DNA of 50,415 nucleotides, from the NCBI GenBank assembly GCA_003222115.1, contig QHUL01000066.1, positions 1-50,415 of the forward strand, read 5' to 3'. A model generated the notes under the pieces. It did no database searches. It had not been told where the DNA came from and was given only the letters and a program-made list of their open reading frames with translations. This document shows, in pieces, positions 33,523 through 43,363 of the stretch (the first letter of the stretch is position 1; each line of letters begins with the position of its first letter). This DNA is from Gemmatimonadota bacterium (lineage in GTDB: Bacteria; Gemmatimonadota; Gemmatimonadetes; Gemmatimonadales; GWC2-71-9). The translations under genes were made by a program, and so were the position numbers.

Positions 33523-34086
33523 CTAGACCTCCATGATCTCGGCTTCCTTGGTCTTCACCGCGGCGTCGACGAGCTTCAGGTGGTCGTCGTGCAGCTTCTG
33601 CACGTCCTTCTCGGCGTGCTTCTTCTCGTCCTCGGAGACGTGCTCGGTCTTCTTGATGCGGCTGATCGCCTCGGTGCGCGCGTGGCGGATCGCGACGCGC
33701 CCCTCCTCGGCGAACTTGTGGATCACCTTGACCAGGTCCTTGCGGCGCTCCTCGGTGAGCGAGGGGATGGGGATGCGGATGATATTGCCGTCGTTGGCGG
33801 GCGTGAGGCCGAGGTCGGAAGCGAGGATCGCCTTCTCGACGGCCTTGAGGAGGCTCTTGTCCCACGGCTGCACCGTCAGGAGCTTCGGCTCGGGGGCCGC
33901 CACGGTGCCGACCTGGTTGAGCGGCATTTCGCTACCGTACGCTTCGACCTTCACCAGGTCGAGCAGCGCCGTGGTCGCGCGGCCCGTGCGCACGGTGGAG
34001 AATTCGCGCTTCACGGCGTCCACCGCCTTGTCCATCAGCTGCTTCGCGTTTTTGCTGTGGTCTTGCAGCGAGGTCCCGGTCGTCAT
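33523..34086 (-). CDS. frr: ribosome recycling factor
   Basis: With EF-G splits post-termination ribosomes. 187 residues, three-helix bundle plus beta domain. Seen: [69 protein letters not shown] and a long charged C-terminal helix. ATG 34086 overlaps the pyrH stop by two bases (ATGA). The rpsB-tsf-pyrH-frr order is near universal in bacteria. Confidence 0.98.
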   Translation of the reverse strand: MTTGTSLQDHSKNAKQLMDKAVDAVKREFSTVRTGRATTALLDLVKVEAYGSEMPLNQVGTVAAPEPKLLTVQPWDKSLLKAVEKAILASDLGLTPANDGNIIRIPIPSLTEERRKDLVKVIHKFAEEGRVAIRHARTEAISRIKKTEHVSEDEKKHAEKDVQKLHDDHLKLVDAAVKTKEAEIMEV

Positions 34087-34811
34087 TGGACGATGGTGCC
34101 GACGCGCTCTCCGGCCACCACCCTGGCCGTCGCGCCGGGCTGGTTGATGTTGAACACCACGATGGGGAGGTTGTTCTCCTGACACAGCCCGAAGGCGTTG
34201 GCGTCCATCACGGCGTACCCCTTGACCAGCGCGTCCCGGAACGTGAGGGCGGAGAGGAACTTCGCCTTCGGGTCTTTCTTGGGATCGGCCGTGTAGACGC
34301 CGTCCACGTTCGTCGCTTTGAGGATCACCTTCGCCTCGATCTCGAGCGCCCGCAACACCGCGGCCGTGTCGGTCGAAAAGTACGGGTTTCCCGTGCCGCC
34401 CGCGAAGATGACCATGCGGCCCTTCTCGAGGTGGCGCACCGCCCGCCGGCGGATGTAGGGCTCGGCGAGCTCTTCCATGCGGATCGCCGTCATGACGCGC
34501 GTGTCCACGCCCTTCTTCTCCAGGATGTCCTGGAGCGCGAGGGCGTTGATCACCGTCGCCAGCATCCCCATGTAGTCGGCCGAGACGCGGTCCATCCCCT
34601 GCTCGCTCGCGGCCGAGCCGCGCAGGATGTTGCCGCCGCCCACCACGAGACCGAGCTGCACCCCCAGTGCCGCCACCGCCTTGAGCTCGCCAGCGAGGCG
34701 GTCGATGAACCCGAAGTCCAGCCCTCCGCCCGCCCCGCGCTCCCCCGCGAAGGCTTCCCCCGAGATCTTCAGCAGGGCGCGGGGGTAGGCGAGCTTGGGC
34801 GCGGCGCTCAC
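34083..34811 (-). CDS. pyrH: UMP kinase
   Basis: Hexameric bacterial uridylate kinase making UDP. 242 residues. Seen: [11 protein letters not shown] at the N-terminus, [65 protein letters not shown] start at 34811 is two bases after the tsf stop and has GGGAGG about 11 bases upstream within tsf; an ATG further downstream would truncate the first strand. Confidence 0.97.
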   Translation of the reverse strand: MSAAPKLAYPRALLKISGEAFAGERGAGGGLDFGFIDRLAGELKAVAALGVQLGLVVGGGNILRGSAASEQGMDRVSADYMGMLATVINALALQDILEKKGVDTRVMTAIRMEELAEPYIRRRAVRHLEKGRMVIFAGGTGNPYFSTDTAAVLRALEIEAKVILKATNVDGVYTADPKKDPKAKFLSALTFRDALVKGYAVMDANAFGLCQENNLPIVVFNINQPGATARVVAGERVGTIVQ

Positions 34812-34813
34812 CG

Positions 34814-35422
34814 TCAGCGGCCTCCCAGCTCGAACCGCGCGAACCTGCGGATGCGGACGTTTTCGCCCGTCTTCGCGACCAGCGCCTTCACCAGATCGCC
34901 CACCGTGCGCGTGTCGTCCTTGACGAATTTCTGCTCCAGCAGCACGGCGTCCTCGAAGAACTTCTTGAGGCGCCCCTCGACGATCTTCGCCCTGACCGCG
35001 TCGGGCTTCTTCTCCTCGGCGGCCTGGGCTTCGTAGATCTTCCGCTCCCGCTCGACCAGCTCCCCGGGAAGATCCTCGACCCGCACCGCGAGCGGCTTCG
35101 CGGAGGCGATGTGCAGCGCGACGTCCCGCACCAGCTGCTTGAAGTCCTCGGTGCGCGCCACGAAGTCGGTCTCGCAGTTCACCTCGACCAGCACGCCGAC
35201 GCGGCCGTTGAAGTGGATGTAGGCCTCGACCAGCCCCTCGGACGCCTCGCGTCCGGCGCGCGTGTCGGCCTTGGCGGCGCCCTTCTTCCGCAGCACGTCC
35301 ACCGCCTTCTCGAGGTCGCCGCCCGCCTCCTCGAGCGCGCGCTTGCAGTCCATCATTCCGGCGCCCGTGCGGGCCCGGAGCTCGGCCACCCGTTTCGCAC
35401 TGACTTCTTTCACGCTCGCCAC
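34814..35422 (-). CDS. tsf: elongation factor Ts (short form)
   Basis: Guanine nucleotide exchange factor for EF-Tu. 202 residues, clearly shorter than the E. coli protein (about 283) and similar to the single-core-subdomain forms known from Thermus and others. Seen: [37 protein letters not shown], the universal N-terminal UBA-type domain, then [30 protein letters not shown] and DVALHIA. GTG start at 35422 preceded by GAGGAG. A strong hairpin lies between rpsB and tsf. Confidence 0.97.
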   Translation of the reverse strand: MASVKEVSAKRVAELRARTGAGMMDCKRALEEAGGDLEKAVDVLRKKGAAKADTRAGREASEGLVEAYIHFNGRVGVLVEVNCETDFVARTEDFKQLVRDVALHIASAKPLAVRVEDLPGELVERERKIYEAQAAEEKKPDAVRAKIVEGRLKKFFEDAVLLEQKFVKDDTRTVGDLVKALVAKTGENVRIRRFARFELGGR

Positions 35423-35444
35423 CGTCGCTCACTCCTCATGAGAA

Positions 35445-35479
35445 CGCCGCCCTCGCGCCGTGGGGCGCGACGGGCGGCG
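35445..35479 (-). promoter_or_regulatory. strong hairpin between rpsB and tsf
   Basis: 15-bp interrupted stem (CGCCGCCC plus TCGCGCC paired with GGCGCGA and GGGCGGCG, one bulged base) with a 4-base loop. On the minus strand it is followed by TTCTC, too few U residues for a confident terminator; an attenuator balancing S2 and EF-Ts output is plausible. Confidence 0.5.
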
Positions 35480-35511
35480 GATGGTTTGACCGGTCACGAC
35501 CCGGCGTCGGC

Positions 35512-36393
35512 CTAGGACTCGCCCCCGCCGCTCGATTCCGCCGGGGCCGGTGTTTCCTCGGTCTTCATCCGCGCCGCGATCGCCTCGGGCTTCGGCCGCC
35601 GCTTGCGACGCGCCGGCTTCTTCTTGCGGTCGCCCTCCGCCTCCGCCTCGACGCCCGTCTCCGTCGAGTAGGTCACCGCCTCCCCCTCCTCCACCGCCTC
35701 CCGCAGCGGACTCTGGCGCCGCGCTTCGGCGATCACGTCGGAGACCGCCGCCGCGATGAGCGACACCGCCCGGATGGCGTCGTCGTTCCCCGGAATCGGG
35801 ACCGTGATCAGGTCGGGATCGGCGTTCGTGTCCACGATCGCCACCACCGCGATGCCGAGCTTGTTCGCCTCGGCCACCGCGATGCGCTCCTTCTTCGCAT
35901 CCACCACGAACAGCGTCCCGGGGAGGCGACTCATGTTCTTGATCCCCGAGAGGTACTTGTCCAGCTTGGCGCGCTCGCGGTCGAACAGCAGCTGCTCCTT
36001 CTTCGTGTAATGCTCGAACTCGCCCTCGGCGACGCCCTGCTCCAGCTCCTTGAGCCGCTTGATCTGCTTCTTGATGGTCTGGAAGTTGGTCAGCGTGCCG
36101 CCCAGCCAGCGCTCGGTCACCCAGTACGCGCCGCAGCGCTGCGCCTCGGCCTGGATGATGTTCTTGAGCTGCTTCTTCGTGCAGACGAACAGGACACCTT
36201 CGCCCTTCAGCACCACTCCCCGCAGCAGCTCCTGCGCGACCTCGAGCTGACGCAGCGTCTTCTGGAGGTCGATGATATAGATGCCGCTGCGCTCGGCGAA
36301 GATAAAGCGGCGCATCTTCGGGTTCCAGCGTCGGGTCTGGTGCCCGAAATGGACCCCCGCCTCGAGCAGGTCCTGCAACTGGGGCTGCGTCAT
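35512..36393 (-). CDS. rpsB: 30S ribosomal protein S2 (uS2), C-terminally extended
   Basis: Small-subunit protein needed for S1 docking. 293 residues. Seen: LLEAGVHFGHQTRRWNPKM, FVCTKKQLKNIIQ, RWLGGTLTNFQTI, SRLPGTLFVVDAKKERIAVAEA, NADPDLITVPIPGNDDAIR. After about residue 235 comes a low-complexity acidic then basic tail (EAEAEGDRKKKPARRKRRPKP) longer than in E. coli. ATG 36393 has AAGGAAGGG upstream. Head of the rpsB-tsf-pyrH-frr group. Confidence 0.97.
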   Translation of the reverse strand: MTQPQLQDLLEAGVHFGHQTRRWNPKMRRFIFAERSGIYIIDLQKTLRQLEVAQELLRGVVLKGEGVLFVCTKKQLKNIIQAEAQRCGAYWVTERWLGGTLTNFQTIKKQIKRLKELEQGVAEGEFEHYTKKEQLLFDRERAKLDKYLSGIKNMSRLPGTLFVVDAKKERIAVAEANKLGIAVVAIVDTNADPDLITVPIPGNDDAIRAVSLIAAAVSDVIAEARRQSPLREAVEEGEAVTYSTETGVEAEAEGDRKKKPARRKRRPKPEAIAARMKTEETPAPAESSGGGES

Positions 36394-36436
36394 GCCCTTC
36401 CTTTCATGGGTTCGATCCGCCGCCGCCGTCATCTCC

Positions 36437-36463
36437 GGTGCCACCCCGGGGGGACCCAGCACC
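36437..36463 (-). promoter_or_regulatory. hairpin in the rpsB leader
   Basis: GGTGC (36437-36441) pairs with GCACC (36459-36463) and inside it CCCC faces GGGG, about 45 bp upstream of rpsB. Position fits an S2-type mRNA leader, but I could not match it to a described leader consensus. Confidence 0.3.
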
Positions 36464-36486
36464 GAATCGGGCGACGTGTGTGGTTT

Positions 36487-36537
36487 CAGACGTCAGACAT
36501 CAGACGTCAGCAACTGATGTCTGAGGTCTGATGTCTG
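36487..36537. repeat. palindromic heptamer-repeat element, copy 2
   Basis: 24-bp arms built of CAGACGT/CAGACAT units separated by CAA. Lies between the rpsI stop (36541) and the rpsB leader, so it may terminate or separate the two ribosomal protein transcripts. Confidence 0.8.
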
Positions 36538-36540
36538 CCT

Positions 36541-36945
36541 CTATCTCTTCGAGAACTGGAACCGCTTCCGCGCGCCGGCGCGACCCGGCTTCTTGCGCTC
36601 CACCACGCGCGGATCGCGCGTCAGCAGGCCCTGCTCCCGCAGCTTCTTGCGATGCCGCTCGTCCGCGAGCACGAGCGCGCGCCCGATGCCGAGCCGCAGC
36701 GACCCCGCTTGCCCGGTCAGCCCCCCGCCCCGCACCAGCGCCCGCACGTCGAACGCGCCGAGCGTGTCGGTCGCGGTGAACGGCTGCTGGATGTGCGACA
36801 CCAGGGAGGGGCGCGGGAAATAGTCGCCCAACGTCCGGCCGTTGATGTTCCACTTCCCCGAGCCCGGCGTCAGGTACACCCGCGCCACGCTCACCTTGCG
36901 GCGCCCGACCGCGTGCCAGCGCAGCTCCGGCGTGATCGCGGTCAT
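36541..36945 (-). CDS. rpsI: 30S ribosomal protein S9 (uS9)
   Basis: 134 residues; C-terminal tail reaches the ribosomal P site. Seen: AVGRRKVSVARVYLTPGSGKWNINGRTLGDYF, GGGLTGQAGSLRLGIGRAL, RDPRVVERKKPGRAGARKRFQFSKR with the conserved terminal SKR. ATG 36945 overlaps the rplM stop (ATGA). The rplM-rpsI pair is universal. Confidence 0.98.
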   Translation of the reverse strand: MTAITPELRWHAVGRRKVSVARVYLTPGSGKWNINGRTLGDYFPRPSLVSHIQQPFTATDTLGAFDVRALVRGGGLTGQAGSLRLGIGRALVLADERHRKKLREQGLLTRDPRVVERKKPGRAGARKRFQFSKR

Positions 36946-37385
36946 GCGGTCACCGGCAGCGCGAGCGGCTGCGGCTGCTGCGCCGCGTGCGGATGCGTGG
37001 GCCCGGCGTACACCTTGAGCATCTGCTTTACCTTCTGGCGAGACAGCGTGGTCTTCGGCAACATCCCCCACACGGCCTTCTCGATCACGCGCTCGGGATG
37101 CTTGGCGAGCAGCACCTTGACGGGCGTGAACCGCTCGTGGCCCATGTAGCCCGTGTGGCGGAAGTAGCGCTTCTGCTCCATCTTGCGCCCCGAGAGCTTG
37201 ACCTGCTCGGCGTTGACGACGATGACGCAGTCCCCGCCATTGATGTGGGGCGTGAACGTGGGCTTGTGCTTGCCGCGTAGTACCTGGGCCACGCGGCTCG
37301 CCAGCCGGCCGAGCGGCTGCCCGGCCGCGTCGACCACGTACCAGCGGTGCGTCACGTCCTCTTTGCGCAGGCTGAACGTGTTCAT
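36942..37385 (-). CDS. rplM: 50S ribosomal protein L13 (uL13)
   Basis: 147 residues, early-assembly 23S rRNA-binding protein. Seen: [92 protein letters not shown] 37385 (MNTFSLRKEDV) chosen over an in-frame TTG five codons upstream. The 67-bp leader after accB contains two small hairpins (GGGCC-TTAC-GGCCC and CCGGG...CCCGG) that may be regulatory. Confidence 0.98.
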   Translation of the reverse strand: MNTFSLRKEDVTHRWYVVDAAGQPLGRLASRVAQVLRGKHKPTFTPHINGGDCVIVVNAEQVKLSGRKMEQKRYFRHTGYMGHERFTPVKVLLAKHPERVIEKAVWGMLPKTTLSRQKVKQMLKVYAGPTHPHAAQQPQPLALPVTA

Positions 37386-37452
37386 TCCCGAGATTCCCAA
37401 GTGAGGCCCGGTCGGTGTTAGCCGGGAACGATACCCGGGCCGTAAGGCCCTG

Positions 37453-37974
37453 TCAACCCGAGGGTTCCGCGCTTTCGAGGGTCACGAGCGCCGCGCCCCG
37501 CTCGACCACCTGTCCCGGCGCCACGTGCACCGCGGCCACGACGCCCGCGCCCGCTGCGCGCAGCTCGTTCTCCATCTTCATCGCCTCCACCACCACGAGC
37601 CCTGCCCCGGCGTCTACGCGCTGCCCGGGCTCTACCTCGACCCGCACGACGAGCCCGGGCATCGGCGCCCGGATCGTTCCCGGCGCCGCCGCGGCGACCC
37701 GGCCTCCCGTGAGCGCCTGGATCTGGCGGGTCCGCTCGTCCACCACCTCTACCTCCACCCGCTCGCCGACGACCCCCAACGCCCAACGCCCCACGCCCCC
37801 TTCAAGCGGCTGGGCCGCCACGGTCCACGACTGGCCGCCCAAGAGCAGGTGATACAGGGGAGTGCCCGGTACGGCGACGAGGTGCGCCTCGAGCGCCTCC
37901 CCGCCAACCAGCACGCGGGTCCCTTCCACTTGCACTTCGATGGTCTGGGCGCCGATGCGGACGAAGTACTTCAC
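37453..37974 (-). CDS. accB: biotin carboxyl carrier protein of an acyl-CoA carboxylase
   Basis: 173 residues. Biotinyl domain at the C-terminus with EAMKM, biotin-accepting K133, preceded by PMPGLVVRVEVEPGQRV. The N-terminal part (about 1-90) resembles the linker/BT-like region of the propionyl- and methylcrotonyl-CoA carboxylase alpha subunits rather than the Pro/Ala-rich AccB of E. coli. Works with AccC (39.2 kb) and PccB (41.8 kb) in the same run. GTG start overlaps the rlmD stop (GTGA). Residues about 58-72 (EGGVGRWALGVVGER) come from a G-run tract. Confidence 0.93.
   Translation of the reverse strand: MKYFVRIGAQTIEVQVEGTRVLVGGEALEAHLVAVPGTPLYHLLLGGQSWTVAAQPLEGGVGRWALGVVGERVEVEVVDERTRQIQALTGGRVAAAAPGTIRAPMPGLVVRVEVEPGQRVDAGAGLVVVEAMKMENELRAAGAGVVAAVHVAPGQVVERGAALVTLESAEPSG
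37773..37800 (-). repeat. GGGGCGT-type tandem insert in accB
   Basis: C5-AACG-C3-AACG-C4-ACG-C5 on the plus strand: degenerate heptamers GGGGCGT/TGGGCGT on the coding strand, same unit as in dxr. Quadruplex-type spacing. Confidence 0.65.
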
Positions 37975-39239
37975 GCCGCCTCCAGCACGGCCACCGTCTC
38001 CACGTGCGCGGTCTGGGGAAACAGGTCGAACGCCCGCACTGCCACCAGCCGATAGTTCACGCCCAGTCGGTGCAGGTCGCGGGCGAGCGTCGCGGGGTCG
38101 CCCGAGATGTAGGCGAGCCGCGGCACGGGTTGGCCGGTGAGCCGCAGCGTGACGTCCCAGTGCAGCCCCCCGCGCGGCGGGTTGCACACGACCGCATACG
38201 CCTCCGGCAGGCTCGGCAGCACGTCCTCCACCTTCGCCGCGATGAAGCGCACGGACTGGCCGTCTCCGACGCCGCGGCGCCGCGCCCACTCAATCGCCTT
38301 CTCGTCCACGTCCACGCTCACGACCAGGGCGGCGCGCCCGGCGAGCAGCGACGCCGTGTCGCCGATCCCGCCGTACAAGTCCCATACCGTGCAGCCCCGC
38401 AGGTCTCCCAGCTGCTCCACGCCCCAGCGGCGCGCCAGCGCCCCCATTTCGGGGTTGACCTGCTCGAACGCCGTGGCGGGGTATCCCGTCTCGGGACCGG
38501 CCACGACGCGCGCCGCCCCGTCCACCGGCTGCCACCAGCAGACCACGCGCTCGCCCTCGGGGAGCGCCGCGCGCAGGCGCCCGGCATCGCGCCACGGCTC
38601 GCCCGAGGATTCCGCGAGGACGTGGCGGCGTCCCTCCCGGTCGAGGCGCAAGGTGAGGCGCGTGCAGCGGGGCGGGAGCAGGTCCAGGTGCTGCTTCAGG
38701 TCGCGCCACAGGGCCATGAGGCGGAAGTCGGTGATGTGGCAGTCCATGAGGGGAAAGAGACTGCCGGGCCGATCATAGGGGTGCAGTCCGGCCGTCCGAC
38801 CGCGACCGTCAGGGAGTCCTTTGGGATCCGTCCGTCCAACCTGCTTGACCGCCAGGCTGATCTTGGCCCGGTAGCGCCACTCCTCCACGGCCTCGACGAT
38901 CTCCGGGTCCGCCACGTCGAGCTTCCCGATGCGGCGCAGGGCGTCCCCCACGATGGCGCGCTTCGCGGCCAGCTGGGCGTCGTAGGAGAGGTGCTGCAGC
39001 TGGCAGCCGCCGCAGTGGTCCTGCTGGTAGTGGCCACAGGGCGCGGTGACGCGGGCGCCCGATGGCGTCACGACTTCGTGCAGCGTCGCATGCGCGAAGT
39101 TCTTGCGGAGCTTCACGTCGCGGACCCGCACGCGATCGCCCGGCGCGGTGCGCGACACGAACACGGCACGCCCCTCGGGGAGCCGCCCGACGCCGTCCCC
39201 ACCGGCGGCAATACCGGTGATGGCGACCAGGTCGCTCAC
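37971..39239 (-). CDS. rlmD: RlmD/RumA-type 23S rRNA uracil methyltransferase, catalytic Cys replaced
   Basis: SAM-dependent (uracil-5-)-methyltransferase family. 422 residues: N-terminal TRAM domain (about 3-60), Fe-S cysteines C68-x7-C-x2-C in APCGHYQQDHCGGCQLQH with the fourth in LMDCHI, SAM domain (VWDLYGGIGDTASLLAG, VVSVDVDEKAIEWA), NPPRGG, and general-base Glu in HVETVAV. The nucleophile position, normally SCNP or SCDP, reads YISGDPATLARDL: Gly instead of Cys (codon GGC, one base from TGC). Residues about 132-146 (GRTDPKGLPDGRGR) are encoded by the 23-bp dispersed element. GTG start overlaps the accC TGA. Activity is doubtful. Confidence 0.88.
   Translation of the reverse strand: MSDLVAITGIAAGGDGVGRLPEGRAVFVSRTAPGDRVRVRDVKLRKNFAHATLHEVVTPSGARVTAPCGHYQQDHCGGCQLQHLSYDAQLAAKRAIVGDALRRIGKLDVADPEIVEAVEEWRYRAKISLAVKQVGRTDPKGLPDGRGRTAGLHPYDRPGSLFPLMDCHITDFRLMALWRDLKQHLDLLPPRCTRLTLRLDREGRRHVLAESSGEPWRDAGRLRAALPEGERVVCWWQPVDGAARVVAGPETGYPATAFEQVNPEMGALARRWGVEQLGDLRGCTVWDLYGGIGDTASLLAGRAALVVSVDVDEKAIEWARRRGVGDGQSVRFIAAKVEDVLPSLPEAYAVVCNPPRGGLHWDVTLRLTGQPVPRLAYISGDPATLARDLHRLGVNYRLVAVRAFDLFPQTAHVETVAVLEAA
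38803..38825 (-). repeat. 23-bp dispersed intragenic element, copy B (in rlmD)
   Basis: 22 of 23 bases equal to the dxr and aroA copies, but read in another frame, as DPKGLPDGR. Interrupts the segment between ISLAVKQ and TAGLHPYDRPG of the methyltransferase. Confidence 0.85.
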
Positions 39240-40762
39240 TCCGCGCCTCCGCGCAGGTTTTCGCGGCGCGCCGTCTGCACCCAGGCCGACTCGCGGCCGC
39301 CCCTGCCGTCGGACGGTGCCGGGGGATGGGCCGCCGCGCGGCGCTCCTCCGCCAGCAGGGCGGCGACGGCGGCGAGGGGGCGCGCGAGCTCCGCCGGCAC
39401 CTGTTGCGCCAGCAACTCGCTCCCCACACGCTCGAGGTACGTGCTGTCCACCTCGCCCCTCCGGAAGCGCGGCTCGTCCATGACGCGCAGATGAAACGCC
39501 TGCGACGTCGGCAGCCCCACGATCACGAGCTCGCGCAGCGCCCGGCGCATGCGCTGCAGCGCGACCTCCCGCGTCTCGCCCCACGCGATCAGCTTGGCGA
39601 TGAGCGGATCGTAGAAGAGGGTGACCTCGTTGCCCGCTTCCACCCCGCCGTCCCAGCGCACTCCCGGCCCCGCCGGCGGGCGCAGGTAGCGCACGACCCC
39701 GGTCGCGGGGAGGAAGTCGTTGAACGGGTCTTCCGCGGTGATGCGGCACTCGATCGCATGGCCGCGAGGCTGCAGCGGGCCGCCGTGGATCCGCAGGGGT
39801 AGCCCGTTCGCGATCCGCAGCTGCTCGCGCACGATGTCCACTCCGTACACGAGCTCCGTCACCGGGTGCTCGACCTGCAGCCGGGTGTTCATCTCGAGGA
39901 AGTAGAACTCGCCGCCCGGCGCGAGCAGGAACTCGATCGTTCCCGCGCTGCGGTACCCCGCGGCGCCCGCCGCGGCCGTCGCGGCATCGCTGATGCGGCG
40001 TCGCAGCGCCGGCGTAACGGCGACCGAGGGGGCTTCTTCGATCAGCTTCTGATGGCGACGCTGGATGCTGCACTCGCGCTCGCCCAGGGCCACCACGCGC
40101 CCGTTCGCGTCGGCGAGGATCTGAACCTCGACGTGCCGCGCCCGCTCGAGATACTTCTCGAGGTACACCTCGCCGGCGCCGAACGCCTTGAGCGCCTCGC
40201 TGCGGGCCGCCTCGAACGCCGACCCCAGCTCCCGCTCCTCACGCACGAGCCGCATCCCCTTCCCTCCGCCCCCCGCCGCCGCCTTGAGCAGCACCGGGTA
40301 GCCGAGCCGTGCGGCCTCGGGGCGCGCCTCCACCACGCTGCCCAGCGGCTTGGTCGTGCCGGGGACGATGGGCACCCCGGCCGCCTGCATGCGGCGGCGC
40401 GCGGCGGTCTTGTCACCCATGGCGCGGATCGCCTCGGGCGGCGGCCCGACGAACACGAGGCCCGCCGCGGCCACCGCCTCGGCGAAGGGCGCCCGCTCGG
40501 AGAGGAACCCGTAGCCGGGGTGGAGCGCCTGGCACTCAGTCGTCCGGGCGGCGGCGATCAGCTTCGGGATATTGAGGTACGATTCGGACGCCGGCGCGGC
40601 GCCGAGCGGCACCGCTCGGTCGGCAGCCCGGACGTGCGGGGAGAGGCGGTCGGCCTCGGAGTAGACCGCGACCGCCTCGAGCCCCTCCTCGTGACAGGCG
40701 CGGATGATGCGGAGCGCGATTTCGCCCCGGTTGGCGACGAGGACGCGTTTGAACGGAGACAT
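39236..40762 (-). CDS. accC: biotin carboxylase subunit of acyl-CoA carboxylase
   Basis: ATP-grasp enzyme that carboxylates biotin on the carrier protein. 508 residues: pre-ATP-grasp domain (VLVANRGEIALRIIRACHE), glycine loop KAAAGGGGKGMRLV, GERECSIQRRHQKLIEEAPS, metal/active site FLEMNTRLQVEHPVTELVYG, HAIECRITAEDP, C-terminal domain ending DSTYLERV. About 60 extra residues follow at the C-terminus (low-complexity Ala/Arg, PPAPSDGRGGRESA) compared with AccC of about 450. The ATG lies inside heptamer-repeat copy 3. Gene symbol by function; it could equally be named as a propionyl-CoA carboxylase subunit. Confidence 0.95.
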   Translation of the reverse strand: MSPFKRVLVANRGEIALRIIRACHEEGLEAVAVYSEADRLSPHVRAADRAVPLGAAPASESYLNIPKLIAAARTTECQALHPGYGFLSERAPFAEAVAAAGLVFVGPPPEAIRAMGDKTAARRRMQAAGVPIVPGTTKPLGSVVEARPEAARLGYPVLLKAAAGGGGKGMRLVREERELGSAFEAARSEALKAFGAGEVYLEKYLERARHVEVQILADANGRVVALGERECSIQRRHQKLIEEAPSVAVTPALRRRISDAATAAAGAAGYRSAGTIEFLLAPGGEFYFLEMNTRLQVEHPVTELVYGVDIVREQLRIANGLPLRIHGGPLQPRGHAIECRITAEDPFNDFLPATGVVRYLRPPAGPGVRWDGGVEAGNEVTLFYDPLIAKLIAWGETREVALQRMRRALRELVIVGLPTSQAFHLRVMDEPRFRRGEVDSTYLERVGSELLAQQVPAELARPLAAVAALLAEERRAAAHPPAPSDGRGGRESAWVQTARRENLRGGAE

Positions 40763-40824
40763 CAGACGTCAGACCTCAGACATCAGTGGTGACGTCTCAA
40801 GTCTGACGTCTGATGTCTGACGTC
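40757..40824. repeat. palindromic heptamer-repeat element, copy 3
   Basis: Left arm of about 30 bp of AGACRTC/AGACCTC units, right arm of about 33 bp of the complement. It spans the accC start codon on one side and reaches the stop of the next gene on the other, so it is the whole intergenic region. Confidence 0.8.
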
Positions 40825-41764
40825 TCACTCGTCGCATCCCACCTGGTCACCGGACAGTCCATACGTCGCCAGCGTCTCGCACAACGTCGGCGTCAGGCGG
40901 GCGGCCCGGCCGTAGACCGCGAGCGCCGCTTGCGCCCAGGCTTCGTGGGCGTCGAGCGCGAGCTTCAGCGCGGCGAACACGAAGTCCCCGGACGGCACGC
41001 GGTCCCCCTGCTCTGGTCCCGCGACCCACACGAGCGGCCGGGGTTCCCACTGCATCCCGGCGCGGAGCGGGGGCGGCCGCTCGAACGCCATGCTCACGCA
41101 CACGGGGCGGCGCTGCGCGAGCGCCCCGAGCCAGCCGTCGCCGGCGCCGCGCGTCCCGAGCTTCCACTCGGCCGCGAGGCGCTGCCGCCACACGGGGTCT
41201 CCCCGCCAGGCGGCGAGGGGTACGAACCCGAGGTCGGGTCGCAGGCCGCGCACGAACCGCAGGTACCAGGCGGCCGGCGCGTCCACGTCGCCCGCGGTCA
41301 CGAGGACGCCGCCGGTGGGACAGGCGCGCAACAGGTTCTCGCCCAGCTCCTCGAGCACCGGGGTGAGCCGCAGATCGGGAGGCGGCGGCCCCCACGCGTC
41401 CGTCCCCGCGCGCACCCCGCCCCCGTCCACCGCCAGCCGGGCGCGGCCGCTCCAGCCGGCCACGCGCAGCACCCGCGCGCTGTCGCCCTCTGCGCTCGCA
41501 CCCGCCGGCCCGAGCAACGCGGCGGCGCGCGCGAGCGCCTGCTCGGCCCCGTCGAGCGCCGCGCGGGGCGCGCTGCTGTCCGACCGCGCCCGCCGGGCCT
41601 GCGCCTCGTCGAAGGCCGTCAGGTACGCGCGCCCGAGCGCGAGCCAGGCGCGTCCGTCACCCGAGTCCTGCGCCAGCCGGGCCTGCGCGGCCGCGATGGC
41701 GTCGGGCCCCGTGGCCGCCGGCGCGCCCCCCGGCGCCTGGCTGAGCGCCGCGGCGAGCACCACG

Positions 41765-41784
<20 letters not shown>
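40825..41784 (-). CDS. secreted protein with TPR-like and DUF2723-like segments
   Basis: 319 residues. N-terminal signal peptide ([20 protein letters not shown]). Residues about 25-90 are an Ala-rich helical region with a TPR-like [20 protein letters not shown]. Residues about 165-200 ([20 protein letters not shown], then [12 protein letters not shown]) resemble the soluble C-terminal part of DUF2723/GT117 membrane glycosyltransferases, which read [23 protein letters not shown] there. Catalytic function not assigned. ATG 41784 overlaps the pccB end by 20 nt; its TGA is at the border of the heptamer repeat. Sits inside a carboxylase operon without an obvious link. Confidence 0.75.
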
Positions 41785-43330
<1,546 letters not shown>

Positions 43331-43363
43331 TACACGCCGCTATGCGTCTACCCGTCTACCCGT

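Noticed and set aside
36400-36420. GGTTCGATCC near 36415 as a tRNA T-loop
   Set aside because: No acceptor or anticodon stem can be formed around it and it lies in the rpsB leader; no tRNA was found in the window.
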